64,000 nt of DNA, taken from assembly GCA_934667125.1 (NCBI GenBank), contig CAKULF010000007.1:17225-81224 (forward strand). Reading direction: 5' to 3'. Of the stretch, positions 44,145 through 51,790 are shown piece by piece. Each line of letters opens with the position of its first letter. The first letter of the stretch is position 1. Position numbers and translations under genes: made by a program. Below the pieces are notes generated by a model. It was not told the DNA's origin, did not search any database, and was given only the letters and a program-made list of their open reading frames with translations. Source of the stretch: an uncultured Candidatus Melainabacteria bacterium. GTDB taxonomy: Bacteria > Cyanobacteriota > Vampirovibrionia > Gastranaerophilales > Gastranaerophilaceae.

Positions 44145-44804
44145 TTACATTTGATCTAGCAGTTTGTAATAAATATTAGGAATTGCCATATTTATTTTGG
44201 CGGCTAGCTCGATTGTTTCTTTAAAATCTTGCTTATGATACTTAGTTAGTTCTGCATAAATATCCATATAAAAAGGCTCTAGCATTTTAAAATATGTTTC
44301 AATTAAAGGTTTCAAAATAATAAAATCACCTTGTTTTTTTATAAATACTTTAGATAATTTTGTCCACCTATTATATTGTTTGAATTCATGTGTTTCAAAG
44401 CATACTTGCTTATCAGGTGTAACATATGGAAAAGTCGTTTTATAATGCATTTGATAATTTCTTAAGTCTTTTATGAAAACGGCGATACTATTATTTTCGA
44501 ATTGCTCCTTTATGTTTTTTGTGTAATGCTCATGTATCTCAGTATTTTTGTAGAAATTCATTACGCTTCTACAAGAATCAATGAGCGCTGAAGTAGATGC
44601 CAAAAAATTAAAGATATACCTATTTAAATTCTCATTATGAAATAATAATAAAAAAGGTTCTGGCGCCAGTTGAATTCTTACAATTTCATTCATCAATTCT
44701 CTATAATTCAATATTAATGTATGGTAATTTTCATTGATAATTCCCATTCTATTAATAGCTTGCCAACCATTTGATTTAAATATTATTTCTTCATTTGTAT
44801 TCAT
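44145..44804 (-). CDS. HEPN-like protein (RNYQMH motif)
   Basis: 219 residues, all helical. FLASTSALIDSCRSVMNFY and FIKDLRNYQMHYKT contain Arg115-x4-His120, the R-x4-6-H signature of HEPN ribonucleases, which are common effectors in defence islands and toxin systems. The pattern (long helices, short polar C-terminal region) fits an abortive-infection RNase, but fold assignment rests on this motif only. It sits directly after the restriction operon, convergent with it. Its upstream region is TAAAAT-ATAAAT-ATG, the leaderless pattern. Confidence 0.55.
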   Translation of the reverse strand: MNTNEEIIFKSNGWQAINRMGIINENYHTLILNYRELMNEIVRIQLAPEPFLLLFHNENLNRYIFNFLASTSALIDSCRSVMNFYKNTEIHEHYTKNIKEQFENNSIAVFIKDLRNYQMHYKTTFPYVTPDKQVCFETHEFKQYNRWTKLSKVFIKKQGDFIILKPLIETYFKMLEPFYMDIYAELTKYHKQDFKETIELAAKINMAIPNIYYKLLDQM

Positions 44805-44816
44805 ATTTATATTTTA
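44805..44816 (-). promoter_or_regulatory. Leaderless-type -10 element
   Basis: On the minus strand TAAAAT, six bases (ATAAAT), then the ATG at 44804. Confidence 0.5.
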
Positions 44817-44829
44817 TTACAAGCATATT

Positions 44830-45369
44830 TTACAAATAAAAATTCATATAGCTTTCATCAATAATATCTTGTTCTATTCCTATATAGCAGAGAGTGATGG
44901 CGGAGTAGGAATGGTTGAAAATCTTTTGCAGGAGCTCAATGTTGTCAAACTGTTTATAATGGTGGTAGTCAAATGTTTTGTGCAGCGAGTGGGTGCCTAT
45001 TTTGTCTTGTAGATTCAATGTTTTTGCTGCCTTATTCAAAATCCTGTATGCTTGGTTTCGATCAAGCCTGTTTCCTTGTTGCGTAATAAATAACGGCTCG
45101 TCTTCCGGTCGGTCTTTTACAAAATCTTCAAGCACAACCTTTAGTTCGGAATTTAGCGGAAAACGCTTGTTTTTCTTCGCCTTTTTCTCTTTGATTTCGA
45201 CAAAATCTCTACCCTTAACATCCCCGACATCTAGTTTCAAAATATCAGAAATCCTGAGTCCGCAATTTATCCCGAAAATAAAAAGCACAAGATCTCGCTT
45301 TTTGCGTTTCAAAACCGTCTTCATTTTCTCAATATCCTCTCTATTCCTTATCGGTTGGACAATATTCAT
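44830..45369 (-). CDS. Compact tyrosine recombinase (phage-integrase family)
   Basis: 179 residues, so essentially only the catalytic domain plus a short N-terminus. Box I GINCGLRISDIL has Arg; the family H-x-L-R motif reads GTHSLHKTF, with His in the Arg position; LFNHSYSAIT follows, and the catalytic Tyr is in LCYIGIEQD. The same Arg-to-His change occurs in the related frameshifted copy at 31132-31696. It could integrate or excise the island at tRNA-Asn. AGGAGGG precedes the ATG. The XRE gene lies 8 bases upstream in the same operon. Confidence 0.8.
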   Translation of the reverse strand: MNIVQPIRNREDIEKMKTVLKRKKRDLVLFIFGINCGLRISDILKLDVGDVKGRDFVEIKEKKAKKNKRFPLNSELKVVLEDFVKDRPEDEPLFITQQGNRLDRNQAYRILNKAAKTLNLQDKIGTHSLHKTFDYHHYKQFDNIELLQKIFNHSYSAITLCYIGIEQDIIDESYMNFYL

Positions 45370-45377
45370 ACTCCCTC

Positions 45378-45644
45378 CTATATCACAAAATAGTCTACCC
45401 CCAAGTTGTATCGCACGAAAAACTCAAAATCCTTGCTATATCTTTCGCCCGTAATGTGTTTAGAAATATAGCTTTCGGTCATTTTGAGCCGTTTTGCAAG
45501 TTTCTTTTGCGTAAATTCTTTTTGCCGCAAAGCAAACCGAATCGCAAGTTCCCGCCTGTATAAAAACACGCTTTTAGTCTTTGCCAAATTTTCATCGGCG
45601 CGTTCTTTAATATAATCAATGCTTTGTAGCCCTTTTTTCTTCAT
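45378..45644 (-). CDS. XRE-type HTH protein in the integrase operon
   Basis: 88 residues starting MKKKGLQSIDYIKERAD (start 45644, GGAGG upstream; an in-frame codon at 45674 is less likely). The HTH is FTQKKLAKRLKMTESYISKH, with ITGERYSKDFEF after it. It is co-transcribed with the recombinase and divergent from the transposase, so it is a good candidate repressor of either gene. Confidence 0.75.
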   Translation of the reverse strand: MKKKGLQSIDYIKERADENLAKTKSVFLYRRELAIRFALRQKEFTQKKLAKRLKMTESYISKHITGERYSKDFEFFVRYNLGVDYFVI

Positions 45645-45790
45645 AAAAACCTCCGAAATTCTCTGGGGAAACACATATTAACTCTGTTTTCAAGAAACAT
45701 CAAGTCCATAAATTTTTGTGTCGAAATGATACAAAAGGGGTAAATATTAGTCGGAAACAGTTCCAATTTAAGGTCGGAAGAGCGATAGAT

Positions 45791-45991
45791 GTGAGTACGA
45801 TAAATAAAGATAAATACATCTCAATTCAAGAATTAGCAGACCTTAAAGGTGTGAGTACTCGGGCGATTCGGATGTCGCGTGATAAATATGTCACCCGCGA
45901 GATAATTGTCGGAGGCGGAAAAAGTTTTGAAATTCTGCTATCAAGTATTGAATTGGATTTACAGGAAAAATATTTTGACAAAAAGACATAG
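45791..45991 (+). CDS. N-terminal DNA-binding part of the Mu-type transposase
   Basis: About 66 residues from the GTG at 45791 (GGAAG upstream); the frame is open back to 45716. YISIQELADLKGVSTRAIRM is a winged HTH of the Mu-transposase N-terminal type. FEILLSSIELDLQEKYFDKK follows, then TAG. The following transposase core is in the same frame, only seven codons away, so this is most simply the N-terminus of one gene interrupted by an amber codon. As a separate small protein it could still bind the transposon ends. Confidence 0.6.
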   Translation: MSTINKDKYISIQELADLKGVSTRAIRMSRDKYVTREIIVGGGKSFEILLSSIELDLQEKYFDKKT

Positions 45992-46012
45992 ATAACTTCT
46001 GAATCAACGGCT

Positions 46013-47767
46013 TTGATACCGATTTTGCCTATAAAAAATCTTCCGACTAAAGTTAATGAGATTGCGCTTGCGCGTTTGGATTTGCTCCGCGAATGGCAAA
46101 AATACAGAAAACATCACCCTGGGGGTAAAACCCGTGCCAGAGTTGAGTTTATCGAAAGCTACAATACCGGCATGTTGTACCCGCATATTTTTAAGGTGCT
46201 TGGTAAAACTTCAATCGGCTCGGTTAAGCGGTGGAAACGCAATCTCGGAAACACAACTGATTATCATTTGCTGCTGCCAAAATATGAGTATACGACAGAG
46301 TTTCGCACATCTTTGACCGATTATGAAAAACAGGTGTTTTTGAAAATTTTGCTGCACCCGAACAAGTTTTGTGTCGGGAAAGCAATCTCTATAACCAAGC
46401 ATATTTTGTCAAAAGAGGGGTCGATAAATGTTCAAGATGTGACATTCCGCCGTTATGCGAATTGGTTTAGGGATAATCATTATGACATTTGGACATTGGC
46501 TCGTGATGGCGAAAAGGCATTAAAAGACAACGTTGAACCATATATTTTGCGTGATATTTCAAAACTTGAGGTCGGGGATGTGCTTGTGACGGATGGGCAT
46601 AAACTCTCGTTTTTGGTACAAAATCCGTTTACAGGGAAACCTACAAGAACAACTTTAATCGGCTTTTTGGATTGGAAATCGACTGCACTTGTCGGGTACG
46701 AGATTATGCTTGAAGAAAATACCCAAAGCATCGCGTCGGCTCTGCGTAACGCAATAATCAACTTGCAAAATATCCCGAAAATCGTGTATCAAGATAACGG
46801 AAAAGCCTTTAAGGCGAAATATTTCGTGAATACGGATTTTAAGGAGACGGGGTTTGAGGGTATCTATGCTCGGCTTGGAATTAAGACGGTTTTTGCTCGA
46901 CCGTATAACGCGAGAGCCAAAGTAATTGAGCGGTTTTTCAAAGAGTTTCAGGAAAGTTTTGAAAAACTTTTGCCAACTTATTCAGGCTCAAATATTGAAA
47001 ATAAACCCGCACACTTTAAGCGGAATGAGAAGTTTCATCAACAATATTTCAAGCCGAACTATTACCCGACGATTAATGAAGTCAAAATGCTTGTCGATAA
47101 ATGGCTTGAGTTTAAGAACGCTCAGCCTTGCCCGAATGATAAAAATCACACGATTGCGGAAGTTTTTGAAAACAGAGCGAAAATCAAAATTAATACGGCT
47201 CAGCTTGACGATTTAATGATGACGGCTGATATAAAAACTATTTATCAAAACGGGATTCGGTTCCTTGGCACGTTTTATTATTCAGATAAATTATATGGGC
47301 TCAAAACTCAGGTTATGATTCGATATTCACTTTTTGATTTATCCGAGATTAAAGTTTACACAGTCAAAAATCAGTTTTTGTGTAGTGCAAAACGTGTAAC
47401 CAAAACTCATCCGATGGCTTATCATCTTGGCGATATCAAAGATGTCGAGGATTTGAAACAGAAAATTCAAAAGCAAAAACGGCTTAAAAAGAAGACGATT
47501 AAAGAATTACAGAAGTTCTTGCCGAATGTGGATTTGAAATTTATTGAACAGGATATTGAAGAAGATGTTCAAGAGGTGATTGAGGTTGAACCGGTGAAAA
47601 CTAAAAAGTCAACACCGAGAGAAGTGCAGATGAACGCGCCTGTGTTTATGAATAAGTGCGAAAAGTTTGAATGGCTTATGAAAAACGGCTGCACTTGTGA
47701 AGATGACAGGGCGTGGCTTGCAGAATACAAACAAAGTGAGGAATACAGAGGTCTATATGAAACGTAA
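46013..47767 (+). CDS. Mu/TniA-type DDE transposase (catalytic part)
   Basis: 584 codons. DDE residues: VTDGHKLSF near 192, YQDNGKAFK near 262 and KVIERFFKEFQ near 304. A C-terminal Mu-transposase beta-barrel domain (about 370-450) precedes a Lys/Glu-rich tail that may contact the ATPase. A start is hard to place: TTG at 46013 has no ribosome site, and the sequence upstream is the same open frame after a TAG (45989-45991). The gene is visibly richer in G+C than the restriction genes. The 3' end overlaps the ATPase gene by 11 bases. Confidence 0.85.
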   Translation: MIPILPIKNLPTKVNEIALARLDLLREWQKYRKHHPGGKTRARVEFIESYNTGMLYPHIFKVLGKTSIGSVKRWKRNLGNTTDYHLLLPKYEYTTEFRTSLTDYEKQVFLKILLHPNKFCVGKAISITKHILSKEGSINVQDVTFRRYANWFRDNHYDIWTLARDGEKALKDNVEPYILRDISKLEVGDVLVTDGHKLSFLVQNPFTGKPTRTTLIGFLDWKSTALVGYEIMLEENTQSIASALRNAIINLQNIPKIVYQDNGKAFKAKYFVNTDFKETGFEGIYARLGIKTVFARPYNARAKVIERFFKEFQESFEKLLPTYSGSNIENKPAHFKRNEKFHQQYFKPNYYPTINEVKMLVDKWLEFKNAQPCPNDKNHTIAEVFENRAKIKINTAQLDDLMMTADIKTIYQNGIRFLGTFYYSDKLYGLKTQVMIRYSLFDLSEIKVYTVKNQFLCSAKRVTKTHPMAYHLGDIKDVEDLKQKIQKQKRLKKKTIKELQKFLPNVDLKFIEQDIEEDVQEVIEVEPVKTKKSTPREVQMNAPVFMNKCEKFEWLMKNGCTCEDDRAWLAEYKQSEEYRGLYET

Positions 47768-48446
47768 ATTTGTTGTAACTCAGAATGTAAAACGGTTTGT
47801 GGATTTAATGGATACGCTAAAAAATGCGCCGGCGAATCTGCCGAAGATGGCGTTAGTGTATGGCGATTTCGGGCTCGGGAAGTCGCAAACGATTATGTGG
47901 TGGGTTACGAATAACGATGCCATTTATGTGCGGTGCAACCACAAAATGTCGGCACGTTGGCTTTTGACGGAGATTGTCGAGGAACTTGATGGGGTGCCGG
48001 CATATTTGACATCGCTTTTGTTTAAGCAGATTGAGGACAAATTGCGTGAGCAGCCGAAGGTTTTGGTGGTGGATGAGATTGATTTTCTTTTGGATAACTC
48101 GTCTACGATTGAGATTGTACGCGATTTGCACGACAAAATCGGGATCCCCGTTGTGCTTGTCGGAATGAGCCTTGCGGAAGCAAAACTCAAACGACATAAG
48201 CATATTTATAACAGGCTTTTGGGTGTATTAAAGTTTGAAACATTTAATAAAGATGATGTGGCCAAAATCGTGACAGAGATTTCTGAAGTCGAATTTGAGC
48301 CTGATGCGCTTGAACTTGCTTGTACGGAATTTAATCAGTTCAGGCAGATTGTGAAATTTTTAAATAAAGTCGAAAACGTTGCCGAGATGAACAATTTGAA
48401 AACGATTACGCTGCCGATTTTGGAGGGAATATTGAATGAAAGATAA
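47757..48446 (+). CDS. MuB/TniB-type AAA+ target-selection ATPase
   Basis: 229 residues from the ATG at 47757 (AGAGG upstream). Walker A YGDFGLGKSQT near 40, Walker B VLVVDEIDFLLD near 108, sensor region VVLVGMSLAEAKLK, then a helical lid. In Mu, Tn7 and Tn5053-type elements this ATPase binds target DNA and recruits the transposase. The overlaps with both neighbours (ATGAAACGTAA and ATGAAAGATAA, 11 bases each) indicate a tightly coupled three-gene operon. Confidence 0.85.
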   Translation: MKRKFVVTQNVKRFVDLMDTLKNAPANLPKMALVYGDFGLGKSQTIMWWVTNNDAIYVRCNHKMSARWLLTEIVEELDGVPAYLTSLLFKQIEDKLREQPKVLVVDEIDFLLDNSSTIEIVRDLHDKIGIPVVLVGMSLAEAKLKRHKHIYNRLLGVLKFETFNKDDVAKIVTEISEVEFEPDALELACTEFNQFRQIVKFLNKVENVAEMNNLKTITLPILEGILNER

Positions 48447-49080
48447 GATTTTAAAACTCGCAAAAAGGCTTGAAACATTTAAACTAGAAGATATTGAATC
48501 TATTATGGGTGAAGGGATAGAAGGTGTTTTACAGGAACTTGTTAATGACGGACAGTTGAATTTGGTTGGCGAAATATATTCATATAAAGCCGAGCGAAAT
48601 TTACCCCTGCCCTTTTGTTTCAAATTTCATTCGCAGGAAAAAATTGAGATGATAACGAAGTGTTTTTGTGCCGGGGTGAAGTCGAAACAGGCGAGTTTTC
48701 TTTTGGATATCGGGGATGCGACAATGCAGAATTTTTATAAACATTTTCGGCAGATGATTTATGAACGGCAATTGAACGCCCTTAAAACGCACTTTGAACA
48801 AAAGCCGAAAATTGCCAAGATGCGAAGGTTTTACGATATACCCGTTTATTTTTATCTGTATGACGACGAGCTTTTTGTCGCCGATAAACCATTAAAAACA
48901 AAACGAAAGAAACTTCCGCATACAAAAGAAGAAGCCTTGCGGATAAAAGTTCTCTACTCCCGCCTCCGCCGATCAATAAACCACTCCCAAATGAAACAAA
49001 ACCTGGCACAGCATGTGGCAGAGCATATTTGGAGGTATGAAAAATCTAATATACAATTATTTATCAAATTAATTCAATAA
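48436..49080 (+). CDS. Third gene of the transposon operon (HTH-like, unknown)
   Basis: 214 residues. An N-terminal winged-helix-like part (LEDIESIMGEGIEGVLQEL) is followed by KIEMITKCFCAGVKSKQAS and FLLDIGDATMQNFYKHFRQM, which resemble the HTH of IS1595-type transposition proteins. Then comes a basic middle and AQHVAEHIWRYEK near the end. It is not TniQ/TnsD by any motif I can see. A decayed copy lies at 26985-27135. It may choose targets or regulate transposition. Its 3' end overlaps the convergent cargo gene by 12 bases. Confidence 0.65.
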   Translation: MKDKILKLAKRLETFKLEDIESIMGEGIEGVLQELVNDGQLNLVGEIYSYKAERNLPLPFCFKFHSQEKIEMITKCFCAGVKSKQASFLLDIGDATMQNFYKHFRQMIYERQLNALKTHFEQKPKIAKMRRFYDIPVYFYLYDDELFVADKPLKTKRKKLPHTKEEALRIKVLYSRLRRSINHSQMKQNLAQHVAEHIWRYEKSNIQLFIKLIQ

Positions 49081-51114
49081 ACTCTCTAAAATTTCTTTCA
49101 AGATGTTCCATATAACCATTACACGTTCATCAGAGATCTTAAAACTGTTTCTTATTGAATTTGAGGGATGGATAATATTTCTATAATCTTTAATAACGTG
49201 ACTTAAATTGTACGTTATTTTAGATATTATTTTTTCGCTGTTTGCAACTTCTAAAAGTTCATTCAATGACATATCTTTTATATTTTTACTTTTATTCTTA
49301 ATAGTATATTTTTTAATATTTCTATTAAGAAGGGTGTCCATCAAAACTGCTTCAACAATACTTCCACACAATATAGTTGCGGATTTGTTTTGTTTTGTCG
49401 CAATACATATTGCACATTCTTCTAAATCCGAAACCAATAAGTCTTTTAATTCTGAATCATTTATATTGTTTAACAAGCATTTCAAATCATCATTATATCC
49501 AATGTTTTCAAAAAATTCTATATTTACATTTTTTGATAAATTCTCATATATTTTATTTTTTTGTTTGATAAATTTTTCTTTGGATTCCTTAAGATTCATT
49601 GGACATTTTTCATTGTTCGGATCTGCTTTTATTCCTTTTTCAAAATATTTTATGGCTTTTTCGTATTCGTGATTATTTTTATATATAACACCTAAATTAT
49701 TTAGCACAGCAGATGAATTTGGAGTTTTTTTGAGTTCCATTTTATATAGTTTTTCTGCTTTTTTATGGTCTTCTAATTCTTCATATGAATATGCCATTTC
49801 GAATTTACAATTTGAATAGCTAATTGCTTCTGAATCAATATTTTTAGCGATTCTACAGATATTTCTATATTTATTATCATCATCTGATTCGTAAATATGT
49901 CTTATAATAGGATCAAGTATTCTGTTAACAAATATTTCTGAGATATAAAATGTTTGCATTGAATTCAATAAATCTGTAATAATATTACATAAGTCATAAC
50001 CTTCAATTTTATCCAATATGCTTTCAAAAGAAATATGATTTAAGAATGTGGATTCGGACTTGTACATTTCAATAGCTGTTAAGTAAGCATCATAATTTAA
50101 TTTTAATTTTACCTGAGCAGAAAATAAATATTTTCCAATTTTTAGTTCTTTAGGGTAATCTTTAAATGCTTTAACTAATATCGCAATGTGCTTCTTTTGA
50201 ATTCTGTCAACTCCATCAAAATAATACTCCCTTTTACAGAAATACATAGCTAATAAAATTTTTGTTTTTTGCTTTCTTTGCCTGTCTTTAGTAAATAATT
50301 TGTCTAATTTATTAAGTATTTCGGTAAAGAGTTGTTCAAAATCAAGATAAATTAGCATAGGGTAGTTATCATAATCTTGTAATCCTTGAAAGGGTATTTT
50401 GTCGAAATATTCAATAATTTTTTGTGTATTATTTAAAATCAAATATATTTTAATTAACCCCATATATGTAACATAATGTAGTTCATTACTAACATCATCT
50501 TTAATGAGTTTTAATAATATTTTTTCAGCTTCTTTTAAGGATGCTTCATCTGCTATTTCAATTAAAGATAATGCTAAAACTAAGTTATATAAAAGTTTTT
50601 CATCATCTTCTAATTTGTATACCGCTAATATCTTTTTACAGTATGAGTAACAATCCTCAAGTGAATTATTATTGATATAAGTATTAATAATATTTGTGTA
50701 TAAGTAAAAATCAACTATATCTAATTCATTAATTTGTTTTATTATATTTTGTTTTTCTTTAAAAGTCTTTGTTTTTTGTAATAATGACCTGTAAAGTAAA
50801 GGGTCATTAGGGAATTTTTCTATTCCTAGTTTAATATAATTTATAGCAGTATTATTGTCTTCTTCTAGATTAGCATATTCGCAATATGCTTGTGGCAAAG
50901 GATATTGACTTTGAATGCAATCTAAGAATGATTGTTTTGCAATAAAATCACTCTTGTCTTTATAATGAAAGTCAGTATTTAAACGACCTCTAAGGTATGT
51001 TGCTTGGCTGTACAATTCTGTGTTTTTATCAGTTTCTTTAATTAAGTCAACTAATTGTTTATTTGCTTCTTTGTATTGGTTATCCTTTACTAACTTTTTT
51101 ATATTATCTAGCAT
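49069..51114 (-). CDS. TPR protein with C-terminal HEPN-like domain (cargo)
   Basis: 681 residues. N-terminal and central region: repeated helix pairs of TPR type, clearest at AEKLYKMELKKTPNSSAVLN and YEKAIKYFEKGIKADPNNEK (about 470-510). The C-terminal ~150 residues are a helical domain with CGSIVEAVLMDTLLNRN and VIKDYRNIIHPSN, an Arg-x3-His variant of the HEPN signature. TPR-sensor plus HEPN-RNase is a common abortive-defence layout, so a phage-defence cargo is plausible but inferred. AAAGGGG precedes the ATG. The gene is AT-rich compared with the transposition genes, suggesting separate acquisition. Confidence 0.7.
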   Translation of the reverse strand: MLDNIKKLVKDNQYKEANKQLVDLIKETDKNTELYSQATYLRGRLNTDFHYKDKSDFIAKQSFLDCIQSQYPLPQAYCEYANLEEDNNTAINYIKLGIEKFPNDPLLYRSLLQKTKTFKEKQNIIKQINELDIVDFYLYTNIINTYINNNSLEDCYSYCKKILAVYKLEDDEKLLYNLVLALSLIEIADEASLKEAEKILLKLIKDDVSNELHYVTYMGLIKIYLILNNTQKIIEYFDKIPFQGLQDYDNYPMLIYLDFEQLFTEILNKLDKLFTKDRQRKQKTKILLAMYFCKREYYFDGVDRIQKKHIAILVKAFKDYPKELKIGKYLFSAQVKLKLNYDAYLTAIEMYKSESTFLNHISFESILDKIEGYDLCNIITDLLNSMQTFYISEIFVNRILDPIIRHIYESDDDNKYRNICRIAKNIDSEAISYSNCKFEMAYSYEELEDHKKAEKLYKMELKKTPNSSAVLNNLGVIYKNNHEYEKAIKYFEKGIKADPNNEKCPMNLKESKEKFIKQKNKIYENLSKNVNIEFFENIGYNDDLKCLLNNINDSELKDLLVSDLEECAICIATKQNKSATILCGSIVEAVLMDTLLNRNIKKYTIKNKSKNIKDMSLNELLEVANSEKIISKITYNLSHVIKDYRNIIHPSNSIRNSFKISDERVMVIWNILKEILESLLN

Positions 51115-51542
51115 GCAATTCCCCTTTATGAAAATATTTTATATTAAACATCAAATTTATGCATAATTGGTATTCTTAATCTTCCGACTTGCTTCCGAGT
51201 TTGAAGGGTGCGGTTTCAAAATTGACTTTTTGTCCGAAAAATGTCATCGGGGGAATGTGGCGATATATTTAGGTTTTAGCGATTTAGGCGGATTTATAGT
51301 GGAAAGTTGACGCCAATTTGTGGACAATAAAGTGACTTTCTGAGTAGTTTCAGTCAACCACTCGGAAGGGGGTTAAAGTCAAACACAAAGCCGAAAGACG
51401 GCAGAATAATGTTTTTTCAAATGTCCCATTAAACCCCAAAAACAAAAGCTAAACACAAAGCCGAAATTCGGCAGAAAAATGTTTTCAAATGCCTTATTAA
51501 AATCCAGGAATATGGCAATTACAAAAAACACCCAATAAAAAA
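51115..51542. repeat. Transposon right end and tRNA-Asn-proximal repeat (right copy)
   Basis: 51181-51211 holds two CTTCCGA sites. From 51334 two related units lie in tandem (about 51334-51430 and 51436-51548), each with CACAAAGCCGAAA...CGGCAGAA and a following AATGTTTT..TCAAATG. The second unit is the near-identical partner of 27965-28065 and ends in the tRNA-Asn 3' end. No gene is present. Confidence 0.7.
51448..51472 (-). terminator. Probable tRNA-Asn terminator
   Basis: The perfect palindrome GCCGAAATTCGGC (51460-51472) is followed on the minus strand by TTTGTGTTT. It lies 70 bases past the tRNA 3' end and is duplicated in both island repeats. Confidence 0.45.
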
Positions 51543-51614
<72 letters not shown>

Positions 51615-51649
51615 ATATTAGTTTTTTACCTTTTTCAAGGTACTTTTTA

Positions 51650-51677
51650 AGTATAGCAAAAAAATTTTTTTTGGCAA
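51650..51677 (-). promoter_or_regulatory. tRNA-Asn promoter
   Basis: On the minus strand TTGCCA, a spacer of 16-17 bases, then TATACT, about 35 bases upstream of the tRNA. Confidence 0.75.
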
Positions 51678-51739
51678 GTATTTATTTAATAAAAATTTCA
51701 AACCAAAAGCCAATTTTCTTAACATCCGTCTAAAAAATA

Positions 51740-51768
51740 TTGGAAAAATTTGAAAAATAGTGTATTAT
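51740..51768 (+). promoter_or_regulatory. Promoter of the gene at 51791
   Basis: TTGGAA (51740-51745), 17-base spacer, TATTAT (51763-51768), then a short leader with AAAGGGG before the ATG. Confidence 0.65.
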
Positions 51769-51790
51769 ATCCCTATCTAAAGGGGTAAAA

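Larger units (their letters stand above)
45700..51330 (+). mobile_element. Mu/Tn7-like transposon with TPR-HEPN cargo (limits approximate)
   Basis: A transposase A (amber-split), ATPase B, a third gene and a convergent cargo gene. Candidate end sites: GTCGGAA at 45750-45756 and GTCGGAAG at 45773-45780 on the left, and inverted CTTCCGAC (51181-51188) and CTTCCGAG (51192-51199) on the right, as expected for clustered transposase-binding sites. TGTC occurs near both outer edges (45719 on the plus strand; 51323-51326 on the minus strand), but I find no convincing target-site duplication. Exact termini are not settled. Confidence 0.55.
28066..51542. mobile_element. Defence/mobility genomic island at tRNA-Asn
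   Basis: Bounded by direct repeats of about 100 bases whose inner edge includes the tRNA-Asn 3' end; the intact tRNA is at the right. Contents: DNA methylase, two tyrosine recombinases, GIY-YIG proteins, McrBC, an Eco57I-like restriction system, HEPN-type proteins and a Mu/Tn7-like transposon. Base composition is patchy: 28-44.8 kb is very AT-rich, 44.8-49.1 kb visibly richer in G+C. Several genes are frameshifted or truncated, while the restriction systems are intact. Confidence 0.7.

Noticed and set aside
28433..47767. Host-wide reassignment of TAG to an amino acid
   Set aside because: Many intact genes in and outside the island end in TAG without plausible continuation, so the two interrupted genes are better explained by mutation or regulated readthrough.
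51115..51542. CRISPR-associated (CAST-type) transposon
   Set aside because: No Cas12k, Cascade genes, repeats or spacers are found near the transposase/ATPase operon; the third gene does not resemble TniQ.
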